DNA from: an uncultured bacterium
GTDB taxonomy: Bacteria > Gemmatimonadota > Gemmatimonadetes > Longimicrobiales > RSA9
Direction of reading: 5' to 3'
Length of the DNA: 17,924 bases
Assembly (NCBI GenBank): GCA_937995995.1
Contig: CALKIP010000252.1
Span: 1 to 17,924 of the forward strand
The notes beneath the pieces were generated by a model. That model saw only the letters and a program-made list of their open reading frames with translations, ran no database searches and was not told where the DNA came from. Every line of letters begins with the position of its first letter. The stretch's first letter is position 1. This document shows positions 1 through 6,723 of the stretch, one piece after another. Position numbers and translations under genes: made by a program.

Positions 1-77
1 GTGTTCCGCTGTCGCCTACCCGCGCGCGACCCGGGCCCGCTCGACTCGATCATCGACCCACCGCGCTCGAGGAGCCC

Positions 78-2573
78 ATGCGCAACCTGAGGCTGGCAGT
101 ACGCACGCTGTTCCGAACTCCCTTCGTCGCCGCGATCGCGATCCTGTCCTTGGCACTCGGGATCGGCGCGAACACGGCGATCTACTCCCTGTTCGAGCGA
201 TTGCTGCTGCGGCCGCTGCCGGTGCACGAGCCGGACCGGCTGGTCAACCTGGGCTCGCCCGGTCCGAAGAGCGGCTCGATATCGTCCGGGATCGCGGGCG
301 ACACGGACGAGATCTTCAGCTATGCGATGTTCCGGGACCTGGAAGCGGCCGAGACCGGGCTCGAGGGGATCGCCGCGCACCGGTCGTTCGGGGCGAACCT
401 GTCGTTCCGGCGACAGACGTCCAGCGGGTCGGGGATGTTCGTTTCGGGGTCGTACTTCCCGCTGCTCGGCCTGCGGCCGGCACGGGGACGCCTCCTCGGG
501 CCGGACGACGACGCGACGATCGGCGGGCACTACGTCGCGGTGCTCGGCCACGCCTACTGGGAGACGCGCCTGGGTGCCGACCCCGAGGTGCTGGGCCAGA
601 CGATCCACGTCAACGGCCAGCCGATGACCATCGTGGGCGTCGCGCCGCGCGGCTTCGAGGGAACGACACTCTGGCAGCAGGCGGACGTCTTCGTGCCGAT
701 CTCCATGCGAAGCGTCGTGTCGCCGTGGTTCCGCGGCTTCGAGGATCGTCGCAACTACTGGGTCTATCTCTTCGGACGACTGAAGCCCGGCGTCACCCTC
801 GAGCAGGCCCTTGCGGCCCTCAACGCGGTCTACAGGCCGATCATCGACGAGGTCGAGGCGCCGCTGCAGGCCGGGATGAGCGACCAGACGCTCGCGCGGT
901 TCCGGGCGAAGACGCTCGCGCTCGAGCCCGGCTGGCGCGGTCAGAGCCGGGTCCACAGGGAGGCCCGTACGCCGCTGATCCTCCTCTTCTCACTCACGGG
1001 GACCGTGCTCCTCATCGCGTGCGCCAACATCGCGAACCTGCTCCTGGCGCGAGGCGCGGGGCGAAAGATGGAGATGGCCGTCCGACTCTCGCTCGGGGCG
1101 GGCCGGCGACACCTCCTGGTCCAACTCCTGACCGAGTCGCTCGTTCTCGCCGCGATCGGCGGCGTGGCGAGCCTCATCGTCGCACAGTGGACGCTGACGC
1201 TCGTCGGCTCGCTCTTCCCACCGGAAGTCGCAAGCACGCTGCACCTCGAGCTGCGGCCGTCGACGGTGCTGTTCACCGCGGCACTCGCGGTCGGCACCGG
1301 CCTGATCTTCGGCCTCTTCCCCGCACTGCACAACACGCGCACCGCACTGGTCTCGACGATCCGCGCCAACGCCGGCCACCTCACCGGCGCACGCTCGGCC
1401 GCCCGGTTCCGCAACGCGCTCGTGACCGCCCAGATCGCCCTTGCCATGGCGCTCCTCGTCTCGGCCGGGCTCTTCATTGGCAGCCTCGTCAACATCGGCC
1501 GCACCGACCTCGGCCTGAGCGCGGAGAACGTCGTCGCATTCAGCATCTCGCCGGAGCTGAACGGCTACGAGCCCGAGCGCCGGCGCGACCTCTTCCGCCG
1601 CGTCGAGGAGGCGCTCGCCGCGCTCCCCGGCGTCGATGTCGTTTCCGCCGCACGCGTAACGCTCCTCAACGGCGACAACTGGACGAACACCGTGTCGGTC
1701 CAGGGCTTCGAGGGGGGACCGGATGTCGACGCGAGCGCGCACTACAACGAAGTCGGCCCCGGGTTCTTCCAGGCGCTCGGCGTCCCGCTCATCGCCGGCC
1801 GCGAGTTCACCGACGCGGACGACGCCGGCACGCCCCCCGTCGCCATCGTCAACGAGGCGTTCGCCAGGAAGTTCGGGCTCGGACGCGACGTCGTCGGCAA
1901 ATGGATGGCGGTGGGCGCGGCCGCGGAGCTGGACATCCGGATCGTCGGAATGATGGAGGATGCGAAGTACGCCGATGTCAAAAGCGATGCGCCCCCCACC
2001 TACTACACGCCCTACCTGCAGAACGAGGAGATCGGCTCGCTCACCTACTACGTGCGCACCACGGCCGACCCGCGCCAGATCCTGCGCGCCATCCCGGACC
2101 TCGTCGGCCGGCTCGACCCGAATCTGCCCGTCGAGAACCTGAAGACGCTGCCCCAGCAGGTGCGGGAGAACGTCTTCCAGGACCGCATGATCAGCACGCT
2201 GTCCGCGGCCTCCGCCGTCCTCGCCACCCTCCTCGCCGCGATCGGGCTCTACGGCGTCCTGGCCTTCACGGTCGCGCAGCGTACCCGCGAGCTCGGCGTG
2301 CGCATGGCGCTCGGCGCCGACGGCCGTCGCGTCCGCTCCATGGTGCTCCGACAGGTCGCCGGCATGGTCCTCGTCGGCGGAGCCCTCGGCCTGGCCGCGG
2401 CATTCGGACTCGGCCGCGCCGCCAGCTCGCTCCTCTACGGCCTCGAAGGCCATGATCCGCTCGTCATGAGCCTCGCGACCGTGATCCTCGCAGCGGTCGC
2501 CATGGGCGCGGGCTATATTCCGGCGCACCGTGCCTCCCGCGTCGACCCGGTGCAGGCGCTGAAGCACGAGTGA
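78..2573 (+). CDS. ADOP-type ABC transporter permease (MacB/FtsX-like, duplicated)
   Basis: Inner-membrane permease of the MacB/FtsX class in the long duplicated form (831 aa) common in Acidobacteriota and Gemmatimonadota. The first transmembrane segment is at about residues 17-37 and runs into the family-typical LALGIGANTAI. It is followed by a MacB-type periplasmic domain (about 40-290) and a first FtsX unit with helices near 298-320, 345-370 and 395-417. A second copy then starts near 443, with another periplasmic domain (about 470-685) and a closing FtsX unit that ends VDPVQALKHE. The motifs RTRELGVRMALGA and RKMEMAVRLSLGAG occur at equivalent places in the two halves, showing the internal duplication. 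GGAG lies only 3 nt before the ATG, an unusually short spacing, but the N-terminus matches the family and no better start is visible. No ATP-binding subunit is in the window. The substrate is unknown; export of peptides, lipids or drugs is the family expectation. Confidence 0.93.
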   Translation: MRNLRLAVRTLFRTPFVAAIAILSLALGIGANTAIYSLFERLLLRPLPVHEPDRLVNLGSPGPKSGSISSGIAGDTDEIFSYAMFRDLEAAETGLEGIAAHRSFGANLSFRRQTSSGSGMFVSGSYFPLLGLRPARGRLLGPDDDATIGGHYVAVLGHAYWETRLGADPEVLGQTIHVNGQPMTIVGVAPRGFEGTTLWQQADVFVPISMRSVVSPWFRGFEDRRNYWVYLFGRLKPGVTLEQALAALNAVYRPIIDEVEAPLQAGMSDQTLARFRAKTLALEPGWRGQSRVHREARTPLILLFSLTGTVLLIACANIANLLLARGAGRKMEMAVRLSLGAGRRHLLVQLLTESLVLAAIGGVASLIVAQWTLTLVGSLFPPEVASTLHLELRPSTVLFTAALAVGTGLIFGLFPALHNTRTALVSTIRANAGHLTGARSAARFRNALVTAQIALAMALLVSAGLFIGSLVNIGRTDLGLSAENVVAFSISPELNGYEPERRRDLFRRVEEALAALPGVDVVSAARVTLLNGDNWTNTVSVQGFEGGPDVDASAHYNEVGPGFFQALGVPLIAGREFTDADDAGTPPVAIVNEAFARKFGLGRDVVGKWMAVGAAAELDIRIVGMMEDAKYADVKSDAPPTYYTPYLQNEEIGSLTYYVRTTADPRQILRAIPDLVGRLDPNLPVENLKTLPQQVRENVFQDRMISTLSAASAVLATLLAAIGLYGVLAFTVAQRTRELGVRMALGADGRRVRSMVLRQVAGMVLVGGALGLAAAFGLGRAASSLLYGLEGHDPLVMSLATVILAAVAMGAGYIPAHRASRVDPVQALKHE

Positions 2574-2663
2574 GGGCTTCAGGGCTTGCGGCTCAGGGCG
2601 CGTGGCTCGGGGCGTGAGATTATGCACGGGGTTCCAGAGCTGCGGTTCCAGAGCTGGGGTTCC
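2574..2663. repeat. Two short arrays of degenerate 14-bp repeats
   Basis: Directly after the permease stop codon, units of the form GGGCTTGCGGCTCA (2582-2595) and GGGCGCGTGGCTCG (2596-2609) stand head to tail, flanked by partial units at 2574-2581 and 2610-2619. A second, different array follows: GGTTCCAGAGCTGC (2630-2643), GGTTCCAGAGCTGG (2644-2657) and a partial GGTTCC (2658-2663). Both have a 14-bp period. No protein is convincingly coded here. The function is unknown; it looks like a small intergenic repeat patch. Confidence 0.7.
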
Positions 2664-2666
2664 GGG

Positions 2667-2698
2667 TCGTCGCGCGGCTGCTGGCAGCCGCGCGACGA
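2667..2698. terminator. 14-bp-stem hairpin after the permease, possible terminator
   Basis: Perfect inverted repeat: arms 2667-2680 and 2685-2698 (inner sequence GTCGCGCGGCTG / CAGCCGCGCGAC) around the 4-nt loop CTGG. Very stable and placed between the permease and the globin gene. There is no T-run on either side, so intrinsic termination is only a suggestion; it could also be an mRNA-stabilising hairpin. Confidence 0.5.
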
Positions 2699-2770
2699 AA
2701 CCGAAACCGGAGCCCAAGTGCCGTGTACCCTGTGCTGGAAGTGTGCAGCCGGAATGGAGAGAACGCGCCC

Positions 2771-3169
2771 GTGAAGGATATCGAGATCTACGACGTCGTG
2801 GGCGAGGAGGGCTTCGAGCGCCTCGTCGCCGCATTCTACCGCCAGGTCCCTGACGACGACATCCTCGGCCCCATGTACCCCGAGGATGACATGGATGGCG
2901 CCGAGGAACGCCTGCGCGACTTCCTCGTCGGCCGCTTCGGCGGGCCGCAGCGCTACATGGAAAAGCGCGGACACCCGCGGCTACGCATGCGCCACATGCC
3001 CTTCGCGATCGACCCACGTGCGCGTGACCGGTGGGTCCAGCTCATGGGCAAGGCGCTGGACGAGGTGGAGTTCCCGCGCGAGGCCGAGTCGATGCTGCGG
3101 CACTTCTTCGATGCCGTGGCGACGATGATGATCAACCGGCCGCCGTCGCCGGCAAGCCACGGCCCTTAG
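2771..3169 (+). CDS. Truncated haemoglobin, group II (TrHbO-like)
   Basis: A small haem protein of about 132 aa, the usual size for group II truncated globins, which bind O2 and handle NO or peroxide in the cytoplasm. Visible family marks are the N-terminal E-x-G-F-E-R-L-V-A-A-F-Y stretch with the B10 Tyr, the MYPED region, FLVGRFGGP, the proximal F8 His in RMRHMPFAI, and the G8 Trp in DRWVQLMGKALDE. The GTG at 2771 is chosen as start because GGAGAG lies about 10 nt upstream and the alignment to the family begins there. An in-frame GTG at 2723 would add 16 unrelated residues. The gene stands alone and converges on the M14 peptidase gene. The IR element at 3175 begins 5 bp after its stop. Family assignment is firm; physiological role is not. 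Confidence 0.9.
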   Translation: MKDIEIYDVVGEEGFERLVAAFYRQVPDDDILGPMYPEDDMDGAEERLRDFLVGRFGGPQRYMEKRGHPRLRMRHMPFAIDPRARDRWVQLMGKALDEVEFPREAESMLRHFFDAVATMMINRPPSPASHGP

Positions 3170-3174
3170 CTCAT

Positions 3175-3351
3175 CGGACCACGTTTCCGTTTACAGTTTT
3201 GGCCCGTTGAACCATGGGGGCCGGTCCTCGGGCTACCGCAATTCGGCCCGGCTCGCCCCGATGGACGCGACACCGCACTGCAGCAGCTGCGGCAAAATGC
3301 ATCGTGTTGGCCGAATTGCCGCACAAAACCGGTAAACGGAAACGTGGTCCG
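3175..3351. repeat. Inverted-repeat element, copy 1 (20-bp perfect arms)
   Basis: The left arm CGGACCACGTTTCCGTTTAC (3175-3194) is the exact reverse complement of 3332-3351. Inside lies a second inverted pair, GCAATTCGGCC at 3238-3248 with 3309-3319. The element fills the whole gap between two convergent genes, starting 5 bp after the globin stop and ending 6 bp before the M14 stop. The outer 13 bp of each arm (CGGACCACGTTTC) recur in copy 2 at 5068-5210. No obvious target duplication is visible (left flank ends CTCAT, right flank begins GTACG). It could be a MITE-like element or a bidirectional terminator/processing structure. Confidence 0.85.
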
Positions 3352-3357
3352 GTACGA

Positions 3358-5049
3358 CTACCAGACCTGGTAGTACCGGTTCCGGTTGTACTCGTTGAAC
3401 GGCACTACCTCGAGGAGCGACATCGGCTGCTCCCGGACCAGACGCATCATCGGCACCCGCTGGGGCCTGCGCTCATTGCGCCGGCTCGCGAACCGGGCGT
3501 TCGAGCTGCTCGCGGTCGCGGTCGCCGGCGGCGTGACGCGCAGCAGGTGATCCGTGTAGCCCCAGGTGATGAGGTTGTCGTCCGTCTCCGGCTCCATCAG
3601 GTAGGCGATCAGGTTGCCGCGCGACTGCGCCGTCGAGACGTAGTACGCTCCGGCAGGCACCTCGACCGTCTCCGTCGACTTCGTCACCTTCGCGGCCTTC
3701 AGGTAGTGGCCCTGGAAGTACTGCTCCCGGGTGACCTCCGTCGCATCGTAGACCTCGAGCTCGAGCTCGGCCGGCTCGGTGAAGCGGTGCACCACGATCC
3801 CGTGGTCGAGGAGCAGCGGGACCACCTTCGCCATGGACGGCGGCAGGACGTAGCCGAGCGGGCGCGACGTGGTCCGCGTGACGTCGTACTTGAGGAAGAC
3901 GTCGCGCACCTCGGGCCGGTAGCCGAGCGGCGCGTCCTCGTCGCGGATCCACACTTCTTCCTTGCCCCGGGAGACCAGGCGGTAGTCCAGGACGATGCGG
4001 TCATCCTCGCCGTAGCTCGCACCGTTGCGGATGGCGCGGAGCCGTGAGGCTGTGGTGAGCGCGCGGATCTCCTCCCGGCGCTCGGCGGCGACCTCGAGGA
4101 CCGTCCGCATCAGGATCTCCTGGCCACGCACCTGGTGGTAGTAGCGCTCCTCCTCGGGGATCTCCTCGATGCGCGTTCCGTTGTCCCGGAGCCGGTGCGT
4201 ATTGCGCGGCGTCTCGACCAGGATCCCGATCGAGTTCACGAGTCCCGTGTAGACGTGGTGCTTGCGCGGCTCGACCGACGTCGAGCCCCAGCCGCGCACG
4301 CCGTCGACCGTACGCTCGCCCGAGTAGTCGAAGCCGTCATAGTCTTCCGCGCGCAGCGCCTGGCGGATGCGCGGGAAGATGTGCTCGTACGGGTAGGCGC
4401 GAAGCTCCGCATCGGCCGCCGGGTTCAGCGTGCCCTGCCAGGTGACCGTGTAGGGCACCGAGCCGCCGTGATGCGTGTCCAGGTGGATGTCCGGCGTCCA
4501 CTCGTTCATGACCTTCGTCACGAGCGCGTGGATCTCCTGCGACTCCAGCTTCACATAGTCCCGGTTCATGTCGAAGCCCTCTTCATTCGTCCGACGCCGG
4601 ACCTCGCCGCCGTCCGGGTTGATCAGCGGGATGAAGAGGACGATGACGTCGTCCAGGATGTGCTGGAGATCGCCGGCGACCAGGTCGCGCGCCACGAGCT
4701 GGCTCGCCTCCTTCCCCGCCGTCTCGTTGCCGTGCACCGAATTCGCGATCAGGACGATCGTCTTACCCGAGCGGAGCGCGTCCTGCGGGTTCAGGATCGG
4801 GTCGCGCGAGACGGTGACGAGTGTGAATTCACGGTCGAGGAGCGTCACCGTGAGCGGCCGGATGCTCACCTCCGGGCTGAGCCGGTCGAGCTCGTACCAG
4901 AACTCCATGAGCGGCTCGAAGGGAGTCGGCCCGGCCTGGAACCGGTTCTGCTCCTGCCACGTCTGTGGCCATTCCTGTGCCGAAAGCGGCGCCACGAAGG
5001 CGACCAGGGCCAGGATGGTGAACAGGCTCTGTCTGAGTGGGTGCCTCAT
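3358..5049 (-). CDS. Secreted M14-family zinc metallocarboxypeptidase
   Basis: A peptidase of 563 aa with a Sec signal peptide (MRHPLRQ, hydrophobic stretch to about residue 22, likely cleavage after LSA), so it acts in the periplasm or outside. It belongs to the M14 carboxypeptidase family. Zinc ligands are visible as H106 and E109 in SVHGNE, with the third His in DTHHGG (H193/H194). INPDG and DMNRDY carry the substrate-binding Asn/Arg, and E279 in ILVETPR is the probable catalytic Glu. The C-terminal about 200 residues form an extra domain of unknown role. The ATG at 5049 is preferred because AGGA lies 7 nt upstream and the signal peptide starts there; 11 more codons are open upstream but run toward the IR element. 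The gene lies downstream of the M20 peptidase gene on the same strand and is bounded on both sides by IR elements. Substrate is unknown, presumably exogenous peptides. Confidence 0.92.
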   Translation of the reverse strand: MRHPLRQSLFTILALVAFVAPLSAQEWPQTWQEQNRFQAGPTPFEPLMEFWYELDRLSPEVSIRPLTVTLLDREFTLVTVSRDPILNPQDALRSGKTIVLIANSVHGNETAGKEASQLVARDLVAGDLQHILDDVIVLFIPLINPDGGEVRRRTNEEGFDMNRDYVKLESQEIHALVTKVMNEWTPDIHLDTHHGGSVPYTVTWQGTLNPAADAELRAYPYEHIFPRIRQALRAEDYDGFDYSGERTVDGVRGWGSTSVEPRKHHVYTGLVNSIGILVETPRNTHRLRDNGTRIEEIPEEERYYHQVRGQEILMRTVLEVAAERREEIRALTTASRLRAIRNGASYGEDDRIVLDYRLVSRGKEEVWIRDEDAPLGYRPEVRDVFLKYDVTRTTSRPLGYVLPPSMAKVVPLLLDHGIVVHRFTEPAELELEVYDATEVTREQYFQGHYLKAAKVTKSTETVEVPAGAYYVSTAQSRGNLIAYLMEPETDDNLITWGYTDHLLRVTPPATATASSSNARFASRRNERRPQRVPMMRLVREQPMSLLEVVPFNEYNRNRYYQVW

Positions 5050-5067
5050 GTTGGGTTCCTTTCTTCT

Positions 5068-5210
5068 CGGACCACGTTTCAATTTTCACTATTGCTACAA
5101 ACTGCTATCTAGCGGGCCGGTAATCTTGCACGAAATCCGCATGACCTCGGGCGACTACGGGTCATCGGCATAATGGATCGAGTCAATAGTGAAAATTGAA
5201 ACGTGGTCCG
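5068..5210. repeat. Inverted-repeat element, copy 2 (27-bp perfect arms)
   Basis: The left arm 5068-5094 is a perfect reverse complement of 5184-5210 (27 bp). The outer 13 bp, CGGACCACGTTTC, are identical to copy 1; the next 14 bp (AATTTTCACTATTG) differ from copy 1 but still pair perfectly with each other. The 89-bp interior contains a small inner pair, ATGACC (5141-5146) with GGTCAT (5160-5165). The left arm ends just upstream of the ribosome-binding site of the M14 gene. The right arm lies inside the last codons of the M20 peptidase gene. Confidence 0.88.
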
Positions 5211-6531
5211 GTGAGGTAAGTCGGTGGATCAGCACTGCCGCCCGCTTCGCCGCCTTCGCCATCGACGTCAGATCCACCGCCTCCTCCGGCGAATGCGACC
5301 CCGTCCCGTACGGCCCGAGCCCCCCGAGCGCCGCAGCGACGTGCGGTGCGGCGAACGAGATGTCGGCGGCCCCCCGCAGCCCCGGATCGAACGCCACCAC
5401 GCGTCCGTAGCCCAGGTCACGGCTGGCCTGGTCGTAAATGCCCAGGAGCGCGCGGTTCCCCTCCGTCGGCGGCATGGCGGGGTAGCCATCGAGGAACTCG
5501 ATCCGGGCGGAGGTCCGAGGCAGGTTCTCGGCCACGATCCGGCGCATCTTCTCCCGTGCCCGCTCGAGCTGCTCGTCGGAGATCGTGCGGATCCCGCCAC
5601 TGACCACCACGCTCTGTGGGACGACGTTCGTCTTTCCGAACGCTGCGCCGCGCCCCTCTTCGAGATCGACGTCGACGTCCGTACCGCCGAGGATCACCCC
5701 GGCGTTGAAGGTCAGGTACTCCTCACCCCTCACCTCGTCGTAGAAGCGGTCCAGGATGCGCGCCGCCTCGAAGATCGCGCCCGCGCCGACGCCGGCGCTG
5801 AAGATCCCCGAGGAGTGGGCCTGTGTGCCGGTCGTCGTGAGCCGCCAGTCGCTCGAGCTGCGCCGGGCGATCACGGCGTACTCCGTGTCGCCATCGCTCG
5901 AGCCACCCTCGAAGCCGAGGGCGACGTCGCTTTGCCGGGCCAGCTCGATCAGGTCGCGTCGCGCGACGTCGAGCGGCTCGCCCGGCGCCTCCTCGTCGCC
6001 GGTCAGGATCACGCGGATCGTCACGTCCTCGAGGGCGCCGGCGGCGTGCAGCGCACGGAGCGCCTGCAGGATGACGACGTTGCCGCCCTTCATGTCCGCC
6101 ACGCCCGGCCCCTTCGCCATCGAGCCACTGCGCTCGAAGCGCTGGAACGGGCTGTCCTCCTCGAAGACCGTGTCCAGGTGGCCAATCAGGAGGAGGCGTT
6201 TGCCGCGCGTCCCCTTCCGCTCGGCGATCAGGTGCCCCGCGCGGTTCAGCTCCGGCGGCAGCGCAGCCCAGCGCACGTCGAAGCCGAGCGCCTCGAACTC
6301 GACGGCGAGCACGTCGGCCACGGCTTTCACGCCCTCGGCGTTCATCGTGCCGCTGTTGATGTTGACGATCCGTTCGAGAAGCGCGATCGCCTCCTCCGCA
6401 TGGGCGTCGACGTGTTCGGCGACCTGCCGCTCCACGGCCGATAGCTGCCCGTGTGCGGGCGACGGCACGAGGAGCGATAGCATGGTGAGTGCGCCGACGG
6501 CCGCACCGTGCCGGAAGAGCTTCCGATCCAT
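5155..6531 (-). CDS. Secreted M20-family metallopeptidase (glutamate carboxypeptidase/CPG2-like)
   Basis: An exported dizinc peptidase of 458 aa resembling carboxypeptidase G2/ArgE-type M20 enzymes. The signal peptide is MDRKLFRHG plus a hydrophobic core, ending near PAHG. Catalytic residues are all visible: H118 and D120 in GHLDTV, the bridging D146 in GVADMKGG, the general base E180 and zinc ligand E181 in TGDEEA, and the C-terminal zinc His (about 413) in GSHSPEE. A lid/dimerisation domain lies between about 215 and 330. The ATG at 6531 has a GAGG about 8 nt upstream. The natural end seems to be AVLIHRLT; the last 19 residues (SPDHVSIFTIDSIHYADDP) are read from IR element copy 2. It is transcribed toward the M14 gene and could be co-transcribed with it. 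It probably removes C-terminal residues or cleaves dipeptides in the periplasm. Confidence 0.92.
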   Translation of the reverse strand: MDRKLFRHGAAVGALTMLSLLVPSPAHGQLSAVERQVAEHVDAHAEEAIALLERIVNINSGTMNAEGVKAVADVLAVEFEALGFDVRWAALPPELNRAGHLIAERKGTRGKRLLLIGHLDTVFEEDSPFQRFERSGSMAKGPGVADMKGGNVVILQALRALHAAGALEDVTIRVILTGDEEAPGEPLDVARRDLIELARQSDVALGFEGGSSDGDTEYAVIARRSSSDWRLTTTGTQAHSSGIFSAGVGAGAIFEAARILDRFYDEVRGEEYLTFNAGVILGGTDVDVDLEEGRGAAFGKTNVVPQSVVVSGGIRTISDEQLERAREKMRRIVAENLPRTSARIEFLDGYPAMPPTEGNRALLGIYDQASRDLGYGRVVAFDPGLRGAADISFAAPHVAAALGGLGPYGTGSHSPEEAVDLTSMAKAAKRAAVLIHRLTSPDHVSIFTIDSIHYADDP

Positions 6532-6573
6532 GGTGTCCTCGGAGTTGAAGTGCGGTAGGCGGTGTATGACGTA

Positions 6574-6602
6574 CGAATACGCCGACGCCGCCCGTTCGGC
6601 AA
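6574..6602 (-). promoter_or_regulatory. Candidate sigma70-type promoter for the M20 gene
   Basis: Read on the minus strand, TTGCCG (6602-6597) and TATTCG (6579-6574) are spaced by 17 nt and lie about 43 nt upstream of the M20 start codon. The match to TTGACA/TATAAT is partial, so this is a weak prediction. Confidence 0.3.
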
Positions 6603-6703
6603 CCGGCGGCCCCCGGCGCCGCGTGCCCGGCCGGTCGCGTCGCCGTATGGCGTGCACCGTCCCCCTCCCGCATCTTGTCCCGCGCAAGCGCTCCAGAAAT
6701 CGA

Positions 6704-6715
6704 TTCGGATCCGAA
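6704..6715. promoter_or_regulatory. 12-bp palindrome in the divergent intergenic region
   Basis: TTCGGATCCGAA is a perfect palindrome ending 8 bp before the start codon of the YdjM-like gene, where a ribosome-binding site would normally be; no good SD sequence is visible there. It may be an operator, but a chance palindrome in this base composition cannot be excluded. Confidence 0.3.
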
Positions 6716-6723
6716 CCCGACGC

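Noticed and set aside
725..2455. 576-codon plus-strand frame inside the permease gene
   Set aside because: Out-of-frame shadow, dominated by Arg, Pro and Gly.
990..3017. 675-codon open frame on the minus strand across the permease and globin genes
   Set aside because: It is antisense to two well-supported genes, has low-complexity Arg/Gly/Ala-rich content and no recognisable domain. It is a by-product of high GC third positions.
3862..3872. ACGTGGTCCG inside the M14 coding region, resembling the repeat arm
   Set aside because: Only 10 bp match, there is no partner arm nearby, and it is fully explained as coding sequence.
3214..5112. Plus-strand frames (3214-4047, 4135-5112) opposite the M14 gene
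   Set aside because: Antisense shadows; the M14 frame carries all zinc-binding motifs and a signal peptide.
5068..5210. Element copy 2 as a simple intrinsic terminator for the M20 gene
   Set aside because: The arms are separated by 89 bp, the stem interior is AT-rich and no U-run follows the second arm, so it does not fit a Rho-independent terminator.
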